The notes under the pieces were generated by a model, which saw only the letters and a program-made list of their open reading frames with translations, did not search any database and was not told where the DNA came from. From the NCBI GenBank assembly GCA_022316685.1, contig JAKJHU010000037.1, positions 2,343,792 through 2,407,791 of the forward strand: a stretch of DNA of 64,000 bases, given 5' to 3'. The position numbers were made by a program, and so were the translations under genes. Origin of the DNA: Progne subis subis (Eukaryota; Chordata; Aves; Passeriformes; Hirundinidae). Positions 1 through 12,800 of this stretch are shown in pieces (the first letter of the stretch is position 1; each line of letters opens with the position of its first letter).

Positions 1-3000
1 CATTATTTCTTCAATGCTTTCCTGAAAATGACCTTCTTCTTTCAAATAAGCAAAGCTGTGTCAATTAAAACTAACTTTAGAAAACTACCCTGCTGTTCCT
101 ACTCCTCTCTGCCCCTCTTTTTTGTTTCAGAATTACTTGGAGAAAATTTTATACGAAATTATGGAGCAAGACCACCACATCATATCTTGCACAGTATCTC
201 TGGCTCCTCGTTTTCTTCAAGGAAAAGAAAAAGATTACAGAAAGACCAGATGCTGCTAATTCAGAACTCAGGTAAAGACGTGGTGTCCTTGTAGCTGGAG
301 TTGCTATTGCCTAACACAGAATCCTGCAGGTACTGTCAGCCAGAGTTGAGGATGACCAGGCTCTTCATGAAGGAAAGAACTACACACAGGAATGAGATTC
401 CAAACCAATGGAGAACACATGTATTGGTGGTTTCACTTACAGTTTGACTTCAATAATGCTTTGGGTTATTTCCTATAGTCAGCAGTCAAATCAGACAATC
501 TACATTCTCATGCTGCCTTAAACGTAGAATATTTTACAGACAATAAAATCAAAATAATATAGAATAAAACCACAAAACAACGTAGTTTATAAGTGTGCAT
601 TTAATAAAGTGAACTCATATTTCCCCATGAAATTTCAGAAATATTCATGCTTAGTGAGAACTGAGTCTGCTCATGCAAACAAAATGTGGGGCTGCAAACA
701 CTACCTACATGTCCGTATTTGTTTAATGTTAAAACAGACAGGGTCAGGATCCAGCAGAGGCATTGTACAGAAATGCACATCACAAAGACCAGCATTAGAA
801 GGAGCAGCTTCTTGAACCATAGCCAGAATATAAACCCAGCATTTTTGTATTTGCCAGCTACTGTTTACAACCAGTACCAGCTTATGAGACAGTAAGCCAG
901 CACAACCTGTTACACAGGCCCTGCTAAAATGCTCAGGTTGTTCATGCTGTCAGTGACCCGAATCTGGCTGGTGTGCGCTGCCTTAAAACGGAGTCACAAA
1001 AAAAGCGATAGTAACATTGTGACACGGACTAAGCACTGGGGTCAGAGCCAGAGACACCGTGAGAAGTGAAAATTGAAATCATGCCTTCGAGAGGACGCTG
1101 ATTTAAGTGCGGCAGCCTAAAAGCGCAGCGGAGCACACCGCGCCTGTAGAAAGTGAGGGCCTGTGCATCAGCCACTGCGAGTGGGTGGCTATCAGTAGGA
1201 ATTGGACAAGAACGAGATCCCTGCTGTGTCGTACATTTGGATGGGCCTGGTTTTCATGGTCTGACCTCACAATAAACTCTAGGTTCTGTTTTTTGTCCCG
1301 AATCCCTTATGAAACCAAAGGCAGTAAACCACTCCATCAGATGACACATGGGGTGTGTGTAACAATACAATAGAAAAAGAGCTGCTGTGTCAGCTTGGCC
1401 AGTTCTTCCCCCCTATCACTCATTCTGACGCAGGCATCTTGTTTCGCACTTAGTGCTCAATATTTTCTTGTAAGCCAAATTTTCTGTGATGGAGTCACGG
1501 TGACTGAAGAGATTCTTCAGCCAGCTGGTCACAATGGGCCCTTTGTTCAGCCGACAGACAGAGCCCTCTCCATTGTGCGCAGTGACGGCAGAGCTATAAA
1601 GCTGCCCCTGTAATGCTCCTGCAGCGCTGATCTCTGAGAGGAGGGAAATTCCTTTCCCTTGGTGTCATTTTCCTACACAATGCCGAGAGTCTCGATGTTC
1701 TAGCAGAGCTCAATGGAGAGCTTGCTTTTTTTGAGTAAATGCAAAAGGCTGCGTTAACGCGACATTACAGCCGAGCTGAACTGAGTCTGCACACAAAAGT
1801 AAGAAAAACACAGCCTTGAACTCTGCTCAGCAACTGTATCCCAGGCACGGAGGCATGCGCGCGATTTTCTATTAATGCATACTTTCCCGTCCGAACGCAA
1901 CGCTGCTTTTGCCTCACGAAAACTCGGGAGTGATTTAAGTCCTTTGGGGGGGAAAAAAAAGTCAGAGTGATTTACTGGTGGGCTTCCTTTTATGTTTAGA
2001 GCTTGCTGTAATAAAGCCCCATACTATGCACTCGGTGGCACAATGGTGCAGCTCGGGCTGCTCGGCAGCACAGCTCCCCACTTCCAGACTACTCCTGTGT
2101 TCTATACAACGGCACTCTCAAGCGAATGGAAAATCCATTCATTTCCTTGGATTAAAAACCCTACAACGAAACCGAGATTAAAAGGTGATTACATATCACC
2201 GCTACGAAAGGTTTAAGACTGAAAGATAATAAACCCAAACACCTGAATTATTCAAGCATGAAACCCACACCTGAGTAATTTCAGAAACACAGTATGTGAA
2301 TACCGATTACTGCCTGCAAAGAAAAAAAACCCTTTGTAAGGAGGTTTGCACAGCAACAACATTGCTGAACCTTAAGGTCTGAAACAAATCCTGAGAGGTT
2401 ACTTGAAAGGGAGCTGTCACAAAGTAGCAAGCGTAGGTGAGACTGATAAAAGATTAAATAAGACTAAAATTGTAGAATATTTACTTGGTAAAATCATCAA
2501 ACATGAAGAGTGAAATTTTATTTCTTGCGCTATTTCTTACACTCAAAAATTTCAAACTATCACAACTTGGAAAGACTGATTTATTTTGTGTGTGTTACAT
2601 TGTAAGAAAAACAAGAATTTAGATATTTAAACAGGATTTTATGTTAACTGTTTGTTAAGTTCCAGCATATCATCAAAGGAAACTTTAAAACTTCGGTTTG
2701 TAATATGAAAATAATATCGATGCATTCTAAGATTTAAATCCCGAACCACACAACCCTGACGCATATATTTTGCGCCTCTAACTCTGTGACTGTGTCTGGC
2801 ATTGGGTAGTTCCTGATTTCGTATCTCCCAATACACAGCTTACCCTGAAGCCCTGCTATCAAACCCCTCCAAATTTATACCAAACATATCCACATTCTCC
2901 TGATTTTTCATTCAGATGCCTTCCGCATACTATGCAACTCAACTACTTTTCCTAAATTTCCAACACTGTTGAATATATAAACACTTCAACACTTCTCTCT

Positions 3001-3690
3001 CACCTGTCAGAACCGTTGTTCTGGTTTTTTTCCTTAAAGAAATTAATTCAGAGTTACTACAGGAAATTCTGTATTTTATTACTTGCATGCTTGAATCCCA
3101 AAACACCATGTTGCCCACTTATCGTTTGTTTCAGGCAGATAACAGGATGATAAATTTGGGGGATATCAAGTTTGATCTCTTGTCTGGACAAGAGAAGTGC
3201 AATAGTTCTAATCTTTATTTCACTATCTTTACAAATAACTATGGAACGATTTTCATGATGACAATTCAGCTACTTCAGTAATTAGTGTGCTGCATATTGT
3301 TACAAAGTATTTGTGCACTGTCAAACACATTTTTGAACAGGCGTTTTCAGGAAGAGCTTTTTATGCAACTACGTTGCATTTTACTTCTCAAATTACAGAA
3401 CAACTCTTCCTTTTACAGGATTACAGAATTAACTAAATAGCATTGTAGTACCTTTCTTCTTGCTACATTTCAAACAAACTGTTCCAATCTTCTGTGCAGA
3501 AAAAGGTTTGTGTCTTTCCCACAATAAGGCAACGAATTGACTCATACATATAATTAAACTAATGCAGAAATGTTTTCAGGATTGAAGTACACATTCAGAA
3601 AAACATTAATATAGATTCTAACAATGTTTCCACTTGGTGGAAATCACAGATTGGGAATATGCAGTGGCTCTCTACCATAAAGTATCTTAC
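1..3690 (-). other. INVS: INVS intron 8 (partial)
   Basis: No exon, transposon or RNA gene was recognised. The stretch from about 950 to 2110 differs from the AT-rich surroundings by repeated CpGs and SOX-type motifs (separate entry). The remainder (1-950 and 2110-3690) is ordinary AT-rich intron. Confidence 0.85.
950..2110. promoter_or_regulatory. CpG-bearing patch with SOX-like sites, candidate enhancer
   Basis: This patch contains scattered CpGs (GCGTTAACGCGAC near 1752, GCATGCGCGCGA near 1854, CGCAACGCTGC near 1896), rare elsewhere in the intron. ACAATGGGCCCTTTGT at 1531-1546 is an inverted SOX pair (ACAATG-N4-CTTTGT), and a further CATTGTG is at 1571. No coding potential was recognised. 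The regulatory role is inferred from composition and motifs only. Confidence 0.3.
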
Positions 3691-3862
3691 CTGTGCCAGC
3701 GTATTTGTCTGTCATATTGATATCAATATCCAGTTTTAAAGTCAGCATAGTCCTAAGGACATCATCACTGCCTTTGCCAGCTGCCCACATGAAGGACGTT
3801 CTTCCCTCAAGATCTGAGTCATCTTTTACAGAAGGATGCTTCAAAAATACTTCAACTGTTTC
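3691..3862 (-). CDS. INVS: INVS exon 8: residues 303-359, ankyrin repeat
   Basis: This 172-nt exon lies between TTTTCAG|GAAACA and GGCACAG|GTAAGA. It encodes [20 protein letters not shown], then [20 protein letters not shown] and ends DKYAGT plus the first base of the next codon. The expected continuation (an ALHAAALSGH-type repeat) was looked for between here and position 1 on the minus strand and not found, so exon 9 lies to the left of the window. Confidence 0.95.
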
Positions 3863-6800
3863 CTGAAAAGACATACTGTTGAAATTAACATTAAAAGAAT
3901 CTGCAACAAGAAACTATTGTCTCATGTAGCTGTTTATGAAGCAAATCAAAGCTTCATTTTTCCTTTTATGTTTATAAAGAGTAATATCTCAACAGGAGCA
4001 CTGTATCTTCCGCTATGCCTTTCCCCTTGCCAATGATCATAGCACGTCCTTAACTATGAGTTTAACACTGTAATTTAATACTTCTTCTTTTCAGTGTCAA
4101 ACACAATGTGTTCATCACAAGGAAGCAAAAGACACTGCAGTCTCTTTGAAGAAAGCAATGGGAAAAATATCATGTGTTTATCAAAACATGACTGTAATAC
4201 TGTGATGAAAAAAATTACAGGCTCCTTTAGGTTGGAAAAGACCTCTGATATCACCAAGTCCAACCTATGACCCAACACCACTGTGTCAACCAGACCACTG
4301 AGTGCCACGCCCCATCTTTCCTTAAACACCTCCAGGGGCTGTGATTCCACCACCCCTCCAGGCAAGCCCATTCCAACATCTCATCAGCCTTTCTGTGAAA
4401 ATATTTTTCCAATACATTTTTTTCTCTCCAATTATAAATACAACTGCACATGCAAATATTTTACTCTGCCTATCTCTATATATTTTGACTTTAAAAAAAA
4501 GCGCCAACCTAGACATACTTCCCCCATGTTTAATAACATCATCAGGTTCTAATTACTGAAATACTATAAATCAGAAAATATTGAGGAAATCTTTACACCT
4601 GAGTCCAGTCTTTCCACTGTAACTGTTAAATTAAAATCTCAAATCAAGGTAAAAAGAATTATTTCTTTAAATGCTGTGTTTGTGTTTAGCTGTCAGCAAA
4701 CAAGTCCGCTTATTTAACCTGCTGCTAGATTCTTAGTGAGTCACCAAGGAAAGGAAGGGAGAGAAGAAAATCACAAGTTTTAGAAAAAGAATAAAAGGAA
4801 GATTTTTCCTTTTCTATCTAATGCCTTAAAAGGCTGTGTATCGAACAGCTGGGAAACATTTGATATGAGTCACTGGTAGGCTAGCCAATAAAACCATGAA
4901 AAAACCCCGGTTTCATTATTTTACTTTATATTTATATTTTATTATTAACACTATCTTAGCCTTTCCTCTGTGTGGCCCCACAATTGCTCTGTCACTGCTC
5001 TGGGTAGGACAGGAATTTCCTGGTTATAATGAACTAAATTCTTTTAATCGTGAAGGTGTTTGAATGTCTAAGTACCATTGATCAATTTGGATTTGTTTTT
5101 TTCACTACTACTTACTATTTCATCCCTCTAAAGAAATAGGAAATTTCTCATTTATCCTATGCTACTGCTCTAAGATCCTTACAGCTTTGTGATTTTAGGT
5201 CTGAACTACCAGTTTATTGTGAAAAGGTCTAGCCAGAAGCAAGGAGAGATGGAAGCATAAAGCTTTCCACACAAAGCCAGCATGAGTTTACAGCTCTGTG
5301 TACTCACACTGACCACCACTACACCTCAGACACAAACAGCCTCTCATTAGCTCAGAAACTCAGCACCCTCCCAGGGCTCTGCACTGCTGGAAATCCTGCA
5401 GAGTGAAAAGCACTGCAAAGGCTGCACTTCCTCAATACTTAGGCACATGTTCCAAAAAATACAAATATTTTATCTTTTCCATTAATTTTTGGCAAAGCTG
5501 TGCTTCTTTCAATGACTCTTTCTTTTCTACAGCTTTTAATTGGAAAAAGCAGAAGGAAATCCCACAGTGCTATAAGCATTATTTTCCAAAATGAAGTTAC
5601 CACAACTTGAAAATGAAACAAAATTAAATTACACCAGGATGATTAGCAAATCAGGAAATAGAAGTATTAATCAGTTTAATTCTATGTGTATTTTGTTATG
5701 AAAGATCACATGTATTCTAACACTACTAAATAAAGTGGAGGAAACAATATGAAAAACAACAAAGCTGAAAAGTAACAGTAAAACAGAGAGCTAAACATGA
5801 AATATTTAATTCTGTGCTATCAGGAAACTGAAAAATATTATTTTTGAATATTTAAAAATAAGACAGGGGTTTCCACATTTCATTTACTAGATCAATCTAT
5901 ATAAATACATTAAAGGAAAGTACATTGTTTTGAACAACTCTGGGAAATTTCAGAAAAAAAAATATAGTCCTGCATACTAAAATCAACATGAAGCATCTTA
6001 GCTCAGTTGGTTAGAGCATGGCGCTGTATAAAACCTGGGTTCAACCCCTGTTTGGGCCATTCACTTGAGAGCTGGACTTGATGATCCTTGTGAGTCCCTT
6101 CCCACTCGGAATATTCTGTGATCTGGAAATAAAGATTCTCTGATCTTCCCTCACATATGCAGTTCAAAAATTCAAATAGCAATGTTTCTTGGGACCTCCT
6201 GCGGGATACCCAAGACATCTAAATTTGGGTGGTTATATTAAGTAATGCCTCTTTTTCTAAAACTTCTCCTGTCTACAATAAGTGGGAATAAGTTAGTCTT
6301 AGGGGAACACATTCTTCACATAAATTAAGTGCTGGCTAAACCTCTTCAGTATTTAAAAAACCCCAAAAATGTAATATTTTAGTAAGTAACCCACAGAGAA
6401 ACAGAGCAAAGAACAAGATATCAAAGCAAATAAAACTGAAGCTAAAGGCACTAAGAAACATCACATTTTAGCTGAGAAAAATCACACCTAACCAAAATTG
6501 AGCAGACTGAGTAGAAAAACAGTGTGGCTCTCAAGCCATGAGTAGAGATGCTACTGCCAGAACAAACTTGGCTGTATCTCCACTCAGTTGTTTGACCATG
6601 TGTACGGAGTGCAGTGGTGGGAATTACTCAATGATACACATGCAAAGGAGGAAAAAAGCAAATAGTGGTGCTCAGAAACAACTGGACCGGTGAAAACCAG
6701 TTCCAGGCATAATTTAGGCAGGGGCTGTTGAGTACATCACCAGCTAAAAGTGGCTATCAGATGTGAATGAAACTCTCCTGCGTGATTTTTCATGTAGGAT

Positions 6801-9800
6801 GGGAAACAGTACATTCATTGTAAATACACAAGATTACAAAAGAATGTCTAATTCTGCCATGTACTTTATTTGCCCTTAAAACTGTGATGATATCACAGTT
6901 TGGCTGGCTGATGGGATCAAAAGGCAGCAACATAATGAAGATGCTTCATTCAACTGAATGAAGCCCAGGAAAAGGAAGCCAGTATGAAAAATCTTTTTGG
7001 CAATACATCAGTATAGGAAAAAAAAACCAAAACAAACAAGATAAAAGAACGTGGAGATAATCACCAGATGGTAAACAAAAGTTTTTGGTTTCTGTTTTTT
7101 GTTTAATGAGTCTGACTCAAACATGAAAGAAAGGCTTTTACAGCACAAATATTTTAGATATGTCAGGCCCAAATTGTACACGGCCCTAAATGGACAAAAA
7201 TCAGCATCAACAAAAAATTTTCTGAAGTGAAGATTACACAGAGAGATATACTTCAATAGAAGTCTGAATTTAAAAAGTATCTGAATGGTCTTAGCAAGTC
7301 CACCTCCAAAAAAAGCCCACCAAAGCCCCAAAACTCACTTTCACAAGGGAGCAAAGATACTTGTCTGTTCCATCTTCCAATACTACTTCTAGATTTGTTA
7401 ACTTGAATTGCTCTCAAAGGCATGTAAATTTTCCATTTTTGTTTTCCTTGTTAACATGTAGGTATGCAAGAAAGACCCAAATTACTATCCCTGCTATGAA
7501 AATGTTGCAATGTGGACTACACAACTATTACATTAATTAAGCTCTAAATTACCCTTTCTGTAAAGGGAGGGTATGAAAACTATGAGAGGTAAAGGAGCTT
7601 AAGAAAAGCTTTCTTAATTTCCAGTCCTTGAGAACTACTTCTGTAATATATGTGACTGGCAATCATTGAAGTGCTGACTTTTATACTTGGCTCTCCTGTA
7701 TCTGATCTTGCTCTGGGAAAAGTGTTACCTATTATACCAAAGTATAGAAACTAAGCTGTCTGAAGAACCAATGTTCTTTGTTGTCAGAGTTTAAAAAATA
7801 CTTCAAAAATTTTAAAAAATAGTGTTCCTGAAAAATTATGACAGAAGGCACTCTTTAGCCGAGCTTCACGAGACAACAGTTCATTCATAATGCCAAATAT
7901 TCATAAATTAATCACCTTCTTGAATGCAAAGACTGGTTTGACTGGTTCTGCAGCAGCTGTGCAAATACTTCTACAGGTCATCTTATTTTAGATACCTTGT
8001 AAGTGCTTAGACTTCATTATAATGAGCCCTAAAGCCTGAAAGCACTGTGAAATAGTAGGTGTCATTCTGCTTTCAGTTGAAGTAACTGAATGACCATTGT
8101 GTATTCTGATGCAAACATATAGCTCAAAGGGCCTTTTTTTCTAAAGAAAGTTAGTAAATCTATCTTTTAATAGTTTGAAATTAACCACATTTGTATCACA
8201 TAGCATAGGAGAACTCTGAATTAACTCATGCCAACAACACTGTGTTTATATGATTTCAAAAACAACGCACTCTGCTAAACTATAAAGATTTCAGCAAATA
8301 TATTTACTTCACATTTAGGGTATGTTCTACTTACAGCAAAGTTGCTCTGTGCTGCATAATGTAGGGGTGTTGCACCTTGACTATCAGATGGGATAGTTCC
8401 AAACTTATTTCTTTCTAGTAACAGATGGACAATCTGTGCATGACCTGAGAAAAATAACATAATAAAAACAAATTTGTATCAAATCCTAAAGTCAATAAAC
8501 AGCTTAGTTTAAAAAAAAAAAAAAAAAAAAGACAAACAGAAAACCTAAACTCAAACAAAAGAGAAGAAAATTATCAGACTTTAATATATAGTCATATATT
8601 TGTGTTGTAGCCATTATAGTTTAAATGTAAGAGAGAAACATAAGACTTGATATTTGAACTATTAAGTTTGGCATATACTTTCTTCCTAATAATGCTCCAG
8701 TACCATACTCTGTATTGTCATTTTTGGGGTGCATCTATAAATCAGAATGACTTATAAATACAAAATTTCTTTAATCAGAAATCACTAGAGCTTTTCCCTT
8801 AATAATGAAGCCAGCAGTAACTGGCCAGATAGCTATGATATTAACTCTGTAATGAGTTGGTTGAATATTTCTAGAAAAAGCTTAAAACAACTCAGTTGAG
8901 AGGCTGCATTTGAGTGACAGGTCAGTCAAAAACAGTAAACGAGCACAGGCTGATGTCCATCTGCATTAAAAGACAAACTAAACAAGTGTTGTCACATTGT
9001 TTTACAGAAGTCGAGAGTAAATTCTTCACTTAGGTTTTATTTAATCAAAATGTCATGTGAGAATATATAACAGAATCAGAGGCTAGTCTACTACCAGCTG
9101 CTATAAACAAGCTCACTTCCCTTAAAACAGATTAAAATATTTTGAGATTAAAATCACAACACTTCTGGAGGATGGGTAAAATTTATATTCACTTCACAGA
9201 CAGGAAAACAAAGACAAATATAGTATATTGCCACTAACCAGTCTATTCATACACTTGTTTCTGTTAGCACATGCAGCTCACAGAATATCTTAATGATATG
9301 GTGTTTTACTATAAAACCACTCTGATTTTACAGGTGAAAACTCCAAGTACTTCATATGTCAGGAAAGCAATCAATTTTGTAGCTTGTTACTTTTGCACAG
9401 TTGTCTTGAATCACTTTAACATAAATTAAAAAGTAGGCAAACCTTCCTGCTAGCAGGAGACTATTTTAAATGAAAACACTAACAATTACAGAATGAAGGT
9501 GTGCTACAGTTGTGGTCTCTAGTTCTTAAAAATCTAAGACATGGAGGACTAGGTAAGCGCTATTTTGTGAAATGACACTTTGAGACTTTATACGTACAAA
9601 AGTATCAGAAACGAGAGAAGATGGTAACTTGAGGAAAAAAGGATGAAGAGTTATGTGAGGTTTATTTTTTTTTTTTCTTCTAGGGGCCTTAGAGTATGCA
9701 GAAAGGCTCCTTTTTCCTGTTAGGCATTAAGAGAACCCTAGATGCAGAACATTACATTGTTCTGTCCCTTCCTACAGCCAAAAAAAAAACCAAACAAACC

Positions 9801-12800
9801 CAAAGAGAAGAGAGATAATGTTGCTATGCTACCTCCACCTCAAGAGTATAAAAGTAAATTGAGGTTCACTGGAAGAAGTTGTTTTGGAGTGGAATCCTAG
9901 CAGAAAAACCATAGGAGTACTGAGCCTGAAAAAAAAAAAAAAAAAAATTCCTGAACTTTCAGGACAGACAATTAGAAAAATGCAACCTAACTCCATAATC
10001 AGGACAGAAGGTCTAACTAAATTATCTACGAGAGTAAGGCTCGAGGGAGTTGAAAGAAAAAATTGTATTGACTGCAACAGTAAAGAAATTGGTGCAAAGG
10101 TGGATCTTGCTAGGCCATTAATGTAAACATTAAAACTCATTTCTTGAGGTCAGGAACTGTGGTTTCTGTTGTACTTTTATTAGTAGAGATGTAACTTGGC
10201 CGAGACTTTTATCTACACAAAAGAAAAGGTAAGAGGAGCAACAGTGCCCTTAAGATGCAGTCACATGCAATCCATCACATCTAAGAAAACTTGTGTCAGA
10301 AAGTTTTTAAATCTTTAAAGCTCCCTGCACTGCTTTAAATCTCCTACTGTTAACCTACATAGTAACATCTTACTCTCTTTAAGACCTACATAGAACTTTA
10401 GCTTCCATAAAACCATAACCCTGAAAATTAATAATGATTTACTAACCAGAAATTCCCAAAGAGCATATGCCACCTAGAGACCTCATCGGGTTCACAGAAC
10501 AGTCTGGAGGTCTTGGCACATCTTGCCCCTTTATCCCACATTGATTAGACAATCCATTTTTCCAACAGACAAAACTTCTCTCTTAAATACAATCAATTTC
10601 AAAACACAATAAATTTTGCTTCTTGGACAGAACCGACTTACAATGACTATTTCTTTGGAAAGCTGATCCTATGACACTTAAAATGCTTCACCATTTCTCT
10701 GTCAAAATTCAATATCCCTACATATATGCAAATTTGACAATACCCTTCTCTCTTTTTTCTTTTAATAAACGTAATCAAACCACATGTACATCGCCACTGG
10801 AATTGCAGTAACTCGCTCCAGTGAACATCTGATTCTTATATTGGCATTCTTTGTCTGCAGTGTCCCAAAGGATCATTGGGATGAAGCCTATTAAAAGGGG
10901 AGAGAGACTACTTGAAGATTCTTTTATCCAGTGGTTATTTTTTCCTCCTGAATGGAAATAGGAGGTAAATTTTGTAAATCATATTATTTTTGTGTCTGTC
11001 ATTTTATGAGTTGTGTTTCCCTGCATTTAGACTATTTATACTTAATCATGTTTTAACTTGTTTTGCAAGGATCCAGTTTTTGTAAATCCAAACCTAAATT
11101 CACATATGCAAGGTTACAATTTACAGAGCATCTGAGTCTCTGGGTAACAATCTAAACAGAGAAAAATGCTCTACAAATAAAACTCGCTGTCAGATCTGAT
11201 TAGATTGTCATAGCATGTCTGATGAAGAGCTTGTACTAGAAGTGTCAACTCTGCCATTTTTTCTTGTTTACGTGTGCTGGCATTATCAGAGTATCTGCAT
11301 TTTTTGGTGGGAATCTTCTTAAGCCCTTTATTTAGTTTGTGAGGGGTAGTTTAATAAAAACTAGGTAATATAATCATAAATCCACTTAACCAGGCAGACA
11401 TAAACTGCAGGATCATAACATCACAATGGGCTGAAAATGAGCGTGTGAATCATGATGCCACTATCAACCACTCTGCATTGTGGAGCAGCTCAGCTCTCTC
11501 AGGCACCTTGCAAACCCCACGTGACCATCTCACATACGGACCAAACAAGGGTACTAGCTTAAATCTGCATATGAAATATTAGTCAAGTTATCTTTCCAGA
11601 CAAAAAATAAACAGAAGCTCTGATATTTTCTTCATGCACTCCCATAGACTGTGTTGCCTTCATGCTGCCCTGTGCAGACACCACTGTTACAGAGTATCCG
11701 GGGTTTTTTTAACCTATGATCAAAGCTGCATATGCAAGAACAATCTCAACATACTCTAATTGTTCATATATCACCAGCACATATAACCTGTTGAAGTAAT
11801 GCATTGTACAATGCTTTGGAGAACCTGAAAGTAAAATAAGCAGTCTACATACAAACTTTTAATCCTGGTCAAGCGGAAACTCTTATTGCTCTATGAGATT
11901 AGTTATCATGCTGCCAGGCTGGAAATAAATAAAAATCAGAGGCAAAGATTAAACAGTACAGTTAATTAACAAGTAAGTGACTTCAGCACTATCCAGGTTA
12001 CCAAGTAAGGCTGCCCAGTGGAGGGGAGTTCGGAACAAGTTGTCATAAGATGTCACATTGCAGCCTTCGTAGGAGGTCAGGACATCCACAACTGCTACAT
12101 TCCCATCTGCAACAGCAAAATGAAGAGGAGTTCGTCCTTCATAGTCTTGCCAGTTAAGCAGAGATTCTGTAGGTGCGGCTTCCTTTAAAAAAATAAAAGA
12201 AACAACAAAAATTTAAGAATATTTAAATTGAAGAGAAAACCTATACAATCTTTACAGATGCTTTTTCAGAGAGATCCACTGTCCTTGCTCAGTAGAATGT
12301 AGCTCTACAACCAAATGCATTTGTTACAGTATAGGCTACCTTCAAGTACTTCTTATGGAATGTTTTTTATACTTAATTATTGTACAAGACTTGATTTCTG
12401 GTACATATCCTACAGTTTTACCAGTCTGCTGTGCAAGTGGTTCCTTACATAGATCCTTAAAAGATTAACTCCATCTCTTATGAAAATAATGAGAAACTCT
12501 TACATGATTTACAAGTTGAAAATGGCATATATATCTTCAGTTTTTTCTCCAAAAACACTTCCCCTTTTGCACAAGTTAATTCTATGACTTTCATTATAAT
12601 ATTCTTCTAGCATTTTATACCCCTAAAGTATTTCCAAAGGAGATGTCTACATCTCTAGCTGACAGGATAGAAGGGAGAGAGTACTTCTAATAATGCATTT
12701 ACTTCTAATGGGCTTAATTTTGAATGAAAATGTCTTTTAAAGTTTCATGATTAGTCACTTGATCATGTAACATAGGCATTAATAGATATAACTTGACTTT

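Larger units (their letters stand above)
3863..8334 (-). other. INVS: INVS intron 7
   Basis: A 4.5-kb intron holding the CR1 fragment at 4.2 kb and the tRNA-Ile/CR1 SINE at 6.0 kb. A 10-bp perfect inverted repeat with a 3-base loop (AAACTGTGAT...ATCACAGTTT) is at 6879-6901. Nothing else was recognised. Confidence 0.85.

Noticed and set aside
1..3690. INVS exon 9
   Set aside because: No minus-strand translation resembling the next ankyrin repeat was found; it must lie outside the window.
5993..6060. Functional tRNA-Ile gene
   Set aside because: The anticodon arm is shortened and the sequence continues into a CR1 3' tail, so it is a SINE.
6879..6901. Perfect 10-bp palindrome as a protein-binding operator
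   Set aside because: Short inverted repeats of this size are expected in AT-rich introns; no context supports a function.
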